A stretch of DNA of 64,000 nucleotides from the NCBI RefSeq assembly GCF_963678635.1, contig NC_087067.1:248001-312000 (forward strand). Direction: 5' to 3'. The stretch is from Symsagittifera roscoffensis (lineage: Eukaryota; Xenacoelomorpha; Acoela; Convolutidae). Shown here in pieces: positions 19,602 through 30,200 of the stretch. Numbering within the stretch: the first letter of the stretch is position 1; each line of letters starts with the position of its first letter. Made by a program: the position numbers and the translations under genes. The notes beneath the pieces are model-generated. The model saw nothing but the letters and a program-made list of their open reading frames with translations, was not told where the DNA came from and ran no database searches.

Positions 19602-19655
19602 ATTGCAGGAATTAAGTCAATGCATTAAATGCTGACTTGACTTAATTTCTGCAAT
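19602..19655. other. 19-bp inverted repeat just downstream of the fossil RT
   Basis: The left arm (19602-19620, ATTGCAGGAATTAAGTCAA) and right arm (19637-19655) pair with one G-T type mismatch around a 16-base loop. It sits about 35 bases after the last recognisable codon of the decayed retroelement, so it may be the element's 3' terminal structure. It could equally be a separate palindromic insertion. Confidence 0.7.
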
Positions 19656-21150
19656 ATTGTTTATTGATGTATTTATACAATGCTGGTATGGGCACTATCC
19701 AGCTTGTGCACAACCGTACCTAAACGAAAGGTCCCCCTTCATAATTTGCTTTTTTGATTGCAGTTGCTTTTCATAATTTCATTACTCATGCCATTTTTAT
19801 TTCTACTAACCTTGACTTCGTATATTTTCCGTTTTTTTTTGTTTTGAAATTTTTTCGGCCTAAATGGCTTTGGATTATATTTTATCGGTTTGCTAACCTA
19901 GTTTTGGGTCGAGGGAACCATAACTTTTATACTTTCCTCCGTATTGTACCAAGCGTTAAAAATCTCAGAATACAATTTATAGTTCAAAGTTTTTCATGAC
20001 AACATTTTAATTTTTGTTCATAAATTGTTTTTTAATTTTCATTTAATGCCGTCGAATGTGATTCTTAACATGTTTTTACGCAAATTGAACATCATCTCAG
20101 ATCACGTTTTGAAGTTTTTTTTACTTTTGATTTTCTTCGGTTTTTTTGTTTTCTTGGGCTCTCCTTTCCGTTTCTGTCTGCTAGATTGCACTGCTTTTTT
20201 TGTATGGCATTGTTTGGAGGGTGGAAATGATTTTTTTTGCTTGTATGTTCTTCTACCAAAATTCTTTTGAACTCGATTTTTCTGATACCTTAGGACTTTT
20301 TTGTCCTAATGGGCTCGATCCCAAATTACCCATTTAGTTCGACTATGTAAATAAATTTTCCTCTAAATGAAAATAGAATTGTCGCTGAGTAGACAAATAT
20401 TGCGCGCTTGAAGTCAAACAGATTTAGCATGTGATCAAAGAGTCTTAAAGTTTGCATAGCTTCACGTTTTTTTTTCGGAAAAAAAACGTTAAATTTAAGG
20501 AAATTTACATTATCTTGTGTTTGCACTAGTTTCAAATCTTCTGCATATTGACCATTAGTTTATTTTCTCATTTTTCCTGAGGGTTTTTTTGTTCTACGAC
20601 CCGAGAATTTGCTGCGCATAAAATTTGTAGTTTTGAACGTTCAGTTGATTTTAGTAAATCATGAACCAACCGTAATTTACATCGTTTCCGTTTGCAACAT
20701 TGTTGCATAAACAGTCTATTTTTAAATTCTTAATTCTTTTCAATCCGTTTTTTAAAAACATAGCACATCTTTCAAGTGTTTCTTACCTAATGTACAGCAG
20801 CTTTTCAATCAAAATACATTTCAATAGAGCTTCAGAGTAATTTTGCCGTTTTTGAAAGCTTTCGATAAATTGCTGACTGAATTTTTCGTACTTGTTTTCT
20901 TTTGAAGTAATAAAAGCTATTGAAATTGGTAAAAAGTTGATTGTTTATTTTTTACAGTGTTGTTTGTGCTCTGTGTTCAAAATTAAGCAAAAAATTTGGA
21001 AGCTACTTTTGTTGATTACGTTTTATTTTCCTATTCAATATCATATCTGAGAGCGTGAACTATTGTCTGCTTGACATTGGGTAGCTGGAATTGTGTTCAT
21101 GCTTCCTTCCGATTTTTATCACAACGTTTCATCCGATGGTTGAACTGACG
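19656..21150. other. AT-rich intergenic DNA, no gene seen
   Basis: There are long T-runs and many short ORFs of low-complexity composition. I see no domain, splice pattern or RNA gene here. Confidence 0.5.
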
Positions 21151-21309
21151 ACCTGAATTGCACAATCTTTCTCCGCCATCAGACGCATTAGCTCACGTTC
21201 GACTAAAACGGTTTGTTTGTTACATAATTGGTTACATAAAACGGTTTGTTTGTCTCTAAACATGATGTTTTGGTACAAGCGTGACACATGGGTTACAAGA
21301 AACTAACCC
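21151..21309. repeat. Left copy of a 157-bp direct repeat
   Basis: The stretch from ACCTGAATTG to ACAAGAAACTAACC recurs at 22288-22444 with roughly ten differences. The right copy overlaps the candidate first coding exon of PIGO. The left copy lacks the codons for the signal anchor, so it is a partial duplication. Confidence 0.85.
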
Positions 21310-22222
21310 ATCGAACTTTTGATTGTTTGAAAGAAGCCAAAATGACCCATTTTTGGGGTAAATTTTTGGCCCCGAATTTCGCAAAACGAATTGCATTATT
21401 ATAAATTCAGTGAAATTCTAAGCAACTTAAGTCTTATTTTTGTCTAATATTCACCCAATTTAAGAAAAACGCGTTTAAAGGTTCAAATTTTAGTCATTTT
21501 TTTCGGATATTTTAAATCGGCATGGTAGTTTTGGCACAAACCTTAAAGCTGCTTTCTGCCATTTTCATAAGGAAGAATTTAAAAAACGTTTGTCGGCTGT
21601 TTTTTTTTCTTATCTGATTCCATTCCTATTTCGTAAACGAAGTCGTGATTCTCACGCGGTCAAATGATATATAATGCACAGAGGAAGTTGAACTTCAAAA
21701 ACACAAGCTAAAAACGGAAAAGCTCCTAGTTGGTCTGGTCTGGAATTATGCGTTCGTATGCGATTAAGGGGAGAAGGTCGAAGAAATGAATAGCTGTTAA
21801 ACTATTTTCAAATACCCTGTTAATAAACTAGGATTTTTTGAGCACTGTTATTCAGCGAAAATGAATTGACTAATTTTAGCTTTCATTTAATGCTAGTTTG
21901 ACTTGTTTTGCTAAAATTTGTAGAATTGAACGAATAATTCGAATATCTGAAGGAATATTTCGATCAAAACGAAAGAAGAGTATCTGATCAAAAAATTCTT
22001 TTTTTTAGATGCATGTTACTAAACTCCACGGGCGAATCAAATGTTGTTTGATTTTTGTGCGGTGAACCCACATTGAATGCAGGGTAGATGCAGTGAATTG
22101 AGAGGTGTGTTTTTCTATTTTCATCCTCGATATTGGAGATTGAGTGGCAGCCAAAAATGAGAAGAGTGGTTAACTGTGTGAGAGCGAGCTGTCTCTTCGG
22201 CTCCAGTGGAGTCGGTGAACTG

Positions 22223-22333
22223 ATGTTTATTCACATTCTGCAAATCCTGTCCGCTCTCCTCTTTTCAGTCGGTTTTTTCCTCACAAGACCTGAATTGAAC
22301 AATCTTTCTCCGCCATCAGACGCATTAGCTCAC
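22223..22333 (+). CDS. PIGO: Candidate N-terminal (signal-anchor) exon of PIGO
   Basis: The 37 codons begin at ATG 22223; an in-frame ATG also exists at 22157. They encode a hydrophobic anchor followed by FSVGFFLTRPELNNLS. PIGO proteins start with a membrane anchor followed by a G-F-L-L-T-R-x-E-L-like segment, which this matches well. A donor CAC/GTTGGA closes it in phase 0. The next exon I can place (27017) needs phase 2, so at least one small exon between them is unaccounted for. The 3' half lies inside the 157-bp repeat (22288-22444). It could be a chance match, but the GFFLTRPEL word and its position upstream of the catalytic domain favour it. Confidence 0.5.
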
Positions 22334-22444
22334 GTTGGACTTAAACGGTTTGTTTGTTAATAATTGGTTACATAAAACGGTTTGTTTGTCTCTTAACATG
22401 ATGTTTCGGTACAAGCGTGACACACGGGTTACAAGAAACTAACC
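22288..22444. repeat. Right copy of the 157-bp direct repeat
   Basis: This is a partner of 21151-21309. It covers the end of the candidate PIGO exon 1 and the start of its intron. Confidence 0.85.
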
Positions 22445-23535
22445 GGGCCCCTAATGTAATCAATATGCTTCAAAATTGTTCAATTTATTGCTTCGTTGCT
22501 GCTTAGTTACGTTCGAGAAAAAAGTTTGAAAGGACTGCCCGGCGTGGTGCTAGGGATTTTAGCAGACCGGTTTTTTAGCAGACTCAGAACAATTATAAAC
22601 TGTGATAGCTAACTTCAAACGCGGCATTGGCGATTAACGACCGCTTGCTCCGCTGCGCTTCAATCAACACGAGTGTTTTTGCGCGCGTAACTCTTTGTTT
22701 TGACGCTAATTTTTTGTTTTTTGAAGTTGATAGTTTTGTTGACAAATGGTGAGATAATTGACTTAATTGGGGAAGCGTGGCCCCAGACTGAGCGTCTCTT
22801 TGAGTCTGTCAATCAATCATGCATCACTTTATTACGTTGGTCTGCTAAAAGACTCATTATTCAATTTTTATGCTAAAGATTGGTCTGCTGAACGATCGGT
22901 CCCCGGCCGCCATATTCCGTCCGGCTCATTGCTGTATTTTGTTATAATTGGTGTTATTTGGGGGCCCTTCTCTCACACTAGCACCGATATTTTTAAATAA
23001 ATTGGTCGCTTCTAAAAAAGGAAAGACGGTGAGGTGGCTGAGTCAGACTAAACTTTCAACTGTTTAGACAGGCTATAGAAGCCTTGGTGCCAGTATATTG
23101 TTGGAAAAAAGGAGGACGTGCAAAACAAAGCGTCTCGTCTGAATGTAGCCTGACAACGTTTTAACCATAATTTTTTTATAATTACAACTGCGAGCATTAT
23201 CGAGGGTAGTGTAGTAAATAGTACGACTTTTCTTTTTCCAACCTAAGTCGCAGATATTAGTGCCCACTTTCGCGGCTTTTTGATAGAATGTGCCTTGACA
23301 TTCGCTTGGTAATAAGCCTACAGAGTTGATGAATTTGTAATTATCGAATGAACAAAAAAAATCTGTGTCAAACAACAGTACACTAATTACCCTTGCTATA
23401 AGCAAGAGTATTGAATGAGTATCAATGAAAAAAGCGCCCAAATTGAATAATGATTTTCATAAATAGCTGCAAAATGAGATAAACAAAGACTATTGGTTAG
23501 CATAAATAGACTATTTTCTCTAATTGGTTAGCATA

Positions 23536-23562
23536 AATACCCTTGCGATAAGCAAGGGTATT
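23536..23562. other. Perfect 11-bp hairpin of a dispersed intron repeat
   Basis: AATACCCTTGC and GCAAGGGTATT flank the loop GATAA. Related, less perfect copies lie near 23389, 24714 and 29632, each followed by ATTGCA(A)TCG-like or TTCTGCATTCGG-like words, so this marks a small repeat family. Confidence 0.7.
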
Positions 23563-25399
23563 GCAATCGTGTACTACACTTTTTTTCCGTAAACAACTTT
23601 TTCACAGGACTCTTTTCATTGAAGGACTCATGGCTTTTTTTGATCTGAATTCATTTCCTGCAGCCTCGCAGCAACCAATTTAAGGCTACTGATTTTTTTG
23701 TGCTTGTTAAGATTTTCAATATCTGTCTTGTTCGAATTGTTTTTGCCGTTTGTGATTTTGTTAAAATTTAACGTTTTTTTTCTTGTCATTTTTTTGGGGC
23801 TTGATAGGTTTCGGCCTAATTTATATCGGCTTCGTGGCCGCATATTGCGTTGTTAGACGAGCGAATTTTTTTGTGCTTGTGTTTTGAGGTCGGAGGGAAA
23901 ACTTAATAAACTTTATAAGCCTCGTTGAATTTTTTCAGCTTAATTGGTTCCCTCTAAGGTTCTTTCGGCTTTGTTATCGCTCGGTAAATTTTGTTTCGGT
24001 AAATTTTATTTCGATGCAAGTTTTGTATTCTATTGTCTTGGCTAGTTTTTTATTTCAAAACTAGCCGTACTCATTTTGATAGATTTTTTGACATTTTCAA
24101 TTTTTATCGACTTAGCGGCTTTCTTGTTTGTATCGCAAGTAGTACGAAGCTCAGCTTCGCCTCTGTGTCACAAAATTCAGAAACTTAGAGGTTTTTAAAA
24201 TAAATATCGATGATTTCTTTAGTTAGGCCGTGATGATTTTTTCGCTATCGACTTTTTGACTCCAGATTTTTTAAAGTTCAATTCAACTTATTGGCTTCGA
24301 GAAAGGCTACTTATGCTTTCCGATATCAAAATCGTGAAGAACTTGGATTTTATTGGTTTTATGAAATTTGTGTTAGTTTTATGAAAAAAGTTCTTATCAT
24401 TGAAGATTCTTGATATTCAAAGAGCCTTACCGTGATATTTTTTTGGGTTCTTTCAGGTCATTGACACTTTTCCGACTGACTGTTGGCTAAGTTTTTTAAA
24501 ATTTAAAAATTTCGAAATGATTTTTTTTGGGTCTAATAGGCAAATTACACTCTATAATTACAAAAATTAAATAGCGCAAAACAACGTAATCAACTTTTGG
24601 TGCTAAAAATGGAAGTTTTTTGAAGTATCCAAGTAGATTGTATAAATGTTGCAGTGATCCAGATTTCTCGAACTGGTTATTTTTATCAAAAAATATCAAT
24701 CGTGAAAGATTCATTACCCTTGTGAAAGCAAGGTAATTGCAATCGGGTACTAGTTTTTTTCGCCTAAAAAATTTTGTTCACAGGACTTGTATCTACCTTG
24801 TTTCATAATCTATTCAAATTTCTGAGCGTTCCCAGACTACTTAGCCTGGAGGAAACGAATATGCCGGGACCTTTTTTTTCAGACCGGAAATTATTTGTCT
24901 GCGTATATGTTGTCGGCTTAGTTGTCACATCTTGGAATCTTTTTTCGCTATGTGCGGTTTTCTTCAATGTTGCTTTAAGTGTTTGATTTACTCATACAGT
25001 TTTGTAAAATTTAATTCATCTTGACTTTGTATTTCCTTTGTTTTTTTTTTGTATCCTTAAAATAAATCCCTCGGCCAATTTTTTCGGCCACTTTTATAAG
25101 ACTTTTTGACCTTAATTCGGATCGTTTCAAGATAAACACAAATATAGAATTCCCAATAGCAATTTTCAATTGGTTGTATCTTTGCCAATTGGGTTGTTGA
25201 AATGTCTTTTTTTTGTTTTGGGATTTTTTTTTTACTTTTTGCATAATTGTTGGTTTTTTTGTCACTTCTCGTTTTCAAAGCAATGGGAACCAATTGAAAG
25301 ACTTTTTTCCCTGTGGGCATGCAGAACCTCCTTGCCTCTCTGTGTTTTACCTTACTGCCCACAGCCTTCGAAAAAGTCAGTGGGGGGAATGTTTGACCC

Positions 25400-25960
25400 A
25401 TGTTTTTGGATTATTTTGTCGTTTTCTCAAAATCTACCACCCTAAATCTGAAATTTTGGTTTCAATGGATGGAACGTGTTATGGGTAGCTCAACTGCATA
25501 GTGGCTACGCCCATTTTTTTTCTTAGATTTTTTGCGGTCAATCGAACCTACAGATTGTATGAATCGCTTCTGCTCAAGCGGCTACGCCTAAATAAGGTAT
25601 GATTTGCGGAACAGTTAAATTTTTGTCTTTTTTAATTTTGTTGGAAACTTTCCTCGACAACTACCCCTCCAATTCTTTGATTGTTTCGAGGGTCAATCGA
25701 GAAATCTGGTTCTGATAATATTTTGTTTTTAAGCGGCCACGACCTGCTCATTGCAGAAAAATGTGATAGATTTCGGAAAGTCAAATTTAAACTTTTGACC
25801 GTTTTTTCGGATTTTTTTGTTTTTCATTGAAACTATCCTATCAAATTTGAGATGAAGAGTTCAATCGAAAGAACCGGTTGTGAAAAATTTTCCTACAGAA
25901 GCCGCGAATCCTTTTTTTGAGGGAAACCTTTGAAATTTCTGATTTCATCCAGCATAAGTA
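25400..25960. repeat. Diverged tandem repeat array, same family as 63.0-64.0 kb
   Basis: Units of roughly 150-200 bases share AAACTA(C/T)CC, a TCTGA(A/G)AT word, TTCAATCGA(A/G)AGAA and an AAGCGGC(T/C)ACG word. Examples start near 25430, 25645 and 25820. The same order of words returns in at least six units at the right end of the window. Confidence 0.55.
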
Positions 25961-26749
25961 CATCAAATTCCAAAAATATCAAACAGCTACATCCAAGTTT
26001 TACTGGGCCTCTAGAATTATTTTTTGAGTATACCGACGTTTTGGTTTCTTTAGTTTTTTTCAGCATATTTTTTTCGACCTATTGTTTTTTTTTAATATTT
26101 GTTTTATATCGCAAGTGGTACGAAGCTCAGATTCGCTTCTATGTGAAAACTTGATTTGAGAAACTTTCCGACTCAATATATCTAGCAACTTTTTTGAAAT
26201 TCAAAATTTTTTAATAATTTGGTTTTTAGTTTTCCGATTTGATAACATGCAAAGTTTATACTACAATCAATGTTAGGATGGCTTCAGTTTGTTATATTCC
26301 AAATTATTACATGAAAAGGGTGGAATCCCTCATGCGCGAAGGTCCGAATGCGCGATTCTATAAATCAGCCAATCAGTAAGCCAAAAAGAAAGTAAACATT
26401 TCCAGGGACTGGGGTATTGAGATTGTTCGAATATAAAAACGGCAGAAATATGAAAAATTTTAATATTGCCATTGACCGCCGCAAAATTGGGACAAATTTT
26501 ACATTTCAAGGGTTTCGTAATGAAAGAAGCAAAATGATTCTTTATTTACTTCTTTTTAATTGAATGGCAACTGCTTCTTTTTGAAAATTGACTTTCGGCT
26601 AATTTTGTTTTCGATTTTTCGCACACAATTTTTTACGCGCATTCGGTCCTTCGCACATGAGAATAGCCCCCATGAAAAGTTGTATTTGTATTTAATGCCA
26701 CTTTTGCTGCATTCCATTGGCATTTTATTAGCATATATAGCTGCTGTTT

Positions 26750-26935
26750 TCAAGCGTCCGTGGCCGAGAGGGCAGGGCGTCTGGCATCCAATCTCGAGGG
26801 CGCAGGTGTGAATACGAGAGATAGCAAAGTTTTACTAATTCGAGGCTTATCTTTACCTTTTTGTTAATTTTTATAAAGCTGCTTTTTTCGCCACGTTCTT
26901 GCGAGTATTTTGCGAAGCGCAGCTTTGCCTCTTAA
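26750..26935 (+). repeat. tRNA-like SINE copy
   Basis: The head resembles a type II (Leu/Ser) tRNA gene: GCGTCCGTGGCCGAGAGGGC holds an A-box, and GGTGTGAATACG is a degenerate B-box. The body (ATTCGAGGCTTATC...AAAGCTGCTTTTTTCG) and the tail GCGAAGCGCAGCTTTGCCTC match other copies at 28.4, 29.9 and 53.7 kb. It is not a functional tRNA: there is no acceptor-stem pairing. Confidence 0.65.
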
Positions 26936-27016
26936 TTTTTGAAAGAAAAATTTAATTCAGTACTCTAACATTTTCAGTATAATTATGCGCGAATGAATTT
27001 GCTTATTTGTTCCCAG

Positions 27017-27290
27017 GTTCAACAAGACAATCATACTGGTGGTGGATGCCCTCAGATACGACTTCCTCTGCCCTACCCCCTCGATGTTCTGTCGTTCCCC
27101 CTCCCCCTCTCTACACTCGAATATGCACCTCGGAGATGAATTCCAGCGAGCTCCTGACGTGCCCCTTGTGCTGCAGCCTTATCATAATAATGTACCCTTC
27201 GTAGCTGAGGCACTTCGGGACTTCCCTGAGAACAATCTGCTACTCAAATTCATCGCAGATCCACCCACCACCACCATGCAAAGAATAAAA
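27017..27290 (+). CDS. PIGO: PIGO exon: start of the catalytic domain
   Basis: It enters in phase 2 (its first base completes a codon) after TTCCCAG and ends in phase 0 before GTACTC. It encodes FNKTIILVVDALRYDF with the metal-binding Asp, a variable Pro/Ser-rich insert, and DPPTTTMQRIK with the presumed catalytic Thr. Confidence 0.92.
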
Positions 27291-30200
27291 GTACTCACCA
27301 TTTTAAGCTCAAAAGCCAAAGTAGCACAGTCGGTTATGCTCATAATTTTGCGGCATATCAAGTCTCCATATTGACTAGTTTGTTTATGTTTTGATTCGAA
27401 GTGGTGAAGTTCGTATAAAGAGCAGAGACCATTTTCAAGTTAACAAGAAGCAGGTTCATGTGCAAGCTCTCTTGTAGTATCCAGGGATTTGAACATATAA
27501 AAGTTCTCAGGTCTGGCGTTTGATTCCCACAGTGGAGGAGGTTAGGTTTTAAGGTCAAGTTTTCCATGTCTCTCATTGGCAGGAGGGTTTTTTTTAAAGA
27601 AGCCTTCAATCTTAGATCTGAGTTTTACTCATTATTTTAAAACCGCCTTAATCTATATCGATGATTTATTTCGTGTTTTTTTTGGAAATAGTGACTCCAA
27701 AAGTCAAGTTTTTGTTTGGGTGCTTTTACGACGTATTGTCAAGGATTCTTGTAATCCTCGACTTTATAGTTTTTGGTGTTTGCAGGGCATAGTGACGGGA
27801 TCCCTGCCGACTTTCATAGATATGAGCAGGAACTTCGGGTCCGACAGAGTAGAGGAGGACAACCTGGTCAGTCAGCTAAACAGTCAGAGGAGTGACTGCT
27901 GTGTGTTCATGGGAGACGACACCTGGATGGGTCTCCTCGGAGACCACTTCCACGTCAAATATCCATACCCCTCATTCAATGTAAGTTAACTTAAGGTTAG
28001 TTTTTAAGGCAAAGTGTTTATAAGTTGTGAGGAACGGTGAAAGATAAGAAGTTAATTTTCAAATTTAGAGCCTGGTGATTTATTCCTCTTCAACTTTTGC
28101 TAGCATGATTATTGGCCTGGACGGAAGGTTTTATCAATCAAAATCTCAGTTCCGTACAAAGTTTCGAAATCAATTCAGCTTGCTAGTTGAATCTTGGGTT
28201 TTAATTATGATGGGAAGCGCATATCTTGGTTCATATCTTTGTTACACTAGCCAGCAGCGTAGTGTTTTAGTATGAACCTTCCATTTTTCTAACCCAACAC
28301 GCAAATAAAAGTGTTCACTTATTAGGTGGCACTTTTGCTATAATCACGATCTGTAGCATTGGAAATTTCATAACATCTGTTCTCTGCTTTATTTGTGGCT
28401 AGTATCTGTAATTTATTGACCGGCCGTGGCTGTGGTTAGTGCGTGAGACTCATAATCTAAATTTTCATATAGAGATCGAATCCGAGACGTAGCTAAATTT
28501 TTACTTATTCGAGTCTTATTTCTACTGTCTGATTGCCTTTTATAGAGCTGCTTTTTGTCGTTTTCTCGCTAGTGTTTGCGAGTCTTTGTGTAGATAACGG
28601 TCTCTAAAACTGTGTTGCGAACTAGGTGATGGACTTGGACACAGTTGACAAAGGAGTCGTCAGTCACTTGATTCCAGAGATCCAAAACAGAAGTAGCAGT
28701 AAGGGGTGGAGTTTGATTGTGGCCCATTTGCTGGGTCTGGACCACGCTGGCCATAGATACAACCTGAACAACACTGCTATCGTCAACAAGCTCACAGAGT
28801 ATAACCAGATCATCAAGTAAGATTGAAGTCTTGTAATTGTTCAGATTTGCAGATTCATTCGCTTAGCGTATTAGTACGAACGTTCTTTTTTTCCAACCTG
28901 AGTCGCAAATATTGGTACCACTTTTGGGGTATTTTTACAGCTTTTTGATAGCATGGGCTTTGACATCCGAAAACTAATAAGTTAACACAGTTGATCCATT
29001 TTTAATACATCAAATGAACCGAAAGAAGTGATTTGTTTCAAACAACATAACAATAATAAAAACTCGATTTCAGAAATTTTCTATCTCAATATATCTCGCA
29101 ATTTTTTGAAAAGCATATTTTGACTTTATGCCTTGCGATTTGTTATATGCAAAGTTAGTGTGGATGCCTTCAGTTTGGTATAATCCAAATAATTACTTGC
29201 AAAATAGCATTGGCAATTATTAGCATATGTAGCTGCTTTATTTATGACTTGTTTTTTGTCGTTTGTTGAGCTTGCGTGGCTGAGTGGATAGTGTGTGAGA
29301 CTCAAAGTCTCTTTAATGAAGTAGGTCCTAGCAGATCAAATCCTAGACCTAGCTTCGCGTGTGATGATTAAGCATTTAACCCTTCTCTATAGTGCGCACT
29401 CAGCCGCATTTATGAATAGAGAGTAGAGATTCAACTGTAGGTTTGCATTATCAACTCTTTCAGAAATAGGGACCCCATCAGAAGGGATTCGGCGAACCCT
29501 TTTTTTGTTAATACAGTGTTTCGATTTTCAGCACAGCTCTGAACGTCAAAAATTTGAAGGAAAATTTCAAGTTATTTGAACATTTTTTCCAGAAGAGATC
29601 ATCTGAGATCTACTCTAGTTTGAGCTTCATTACCCTTGTGATAAGCAAGGGTTCTGCATTCGGATATTAAATGTTTTTTTTTCCAGTAAATAACTATTTT
29701 TACAGAATAGTCAGTTGCATCTTCATTAGCTGACATGCTCAATTTCTTGAAAGTTTAAATAAAACTGTTTTCATTTAGGCTGTTTTTAGGTGGAGTCCGT
29801 TTCAGGCAATAATCATGTTTTCGAAAAATTATGATTTCTTTTCGGGTTCGTGATTTTCGTCTCTGTTTTCTTCGGTACATCTGCTATATTTGTGGCTAGT
29901 GTTAGTGATTTATTAAGCGTCCGTTGCTGAGTGTTTAGTGCGTGATAGTCATATTCTCTAGGTCGCAGGATGAAGCCGAATTTTTAGTAAAACGAGGCTT
30001 ATTTATACTTTTTTATTGCACTTCATAGAGCTGCTTTTTGTCGTGTTCTCGCTAGTGTTTGCGAAGCTTCGCTTCTGTGTAAATGTCATTTTCTTGTCAG
30101 GTAGGGTTTTGTTTCGACTGATTTTCTTGAATCTGGGTTTTGGTTTGATTAAAACAGTTTTACTATAACTGAAATTTTTGTAATTTTTAATTTTACCAAG

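Larger units (their letters stand above)
22445..27016. repeat. Presumed long first intron region of PIGO, filled with dispersed repeats
   Basis: No further exon could be identified. The region holds hairpin repeats of the TACCCTTGC...GCAAGGGTA type (23389, 23536, 24714), a SINE-head fragment near 24828-24877, and GCGAAGCTCAGCTTCGC-type tails near 24145 and 26117. It also has a diverged tandem array at about 25.4-25.95 kb and a SINE-like copy at 26750-26935. Confidence 0.5.

Noticed and set aside
24820-24880. Functional tRNA genes (also 26.75, 28.42, 33.75, 51.93 kb)
   Set aside because: A- and B-box-like words are present but acceptor and other stems do not pair, and the sequences recur with common bodies, so they are SINE-like.
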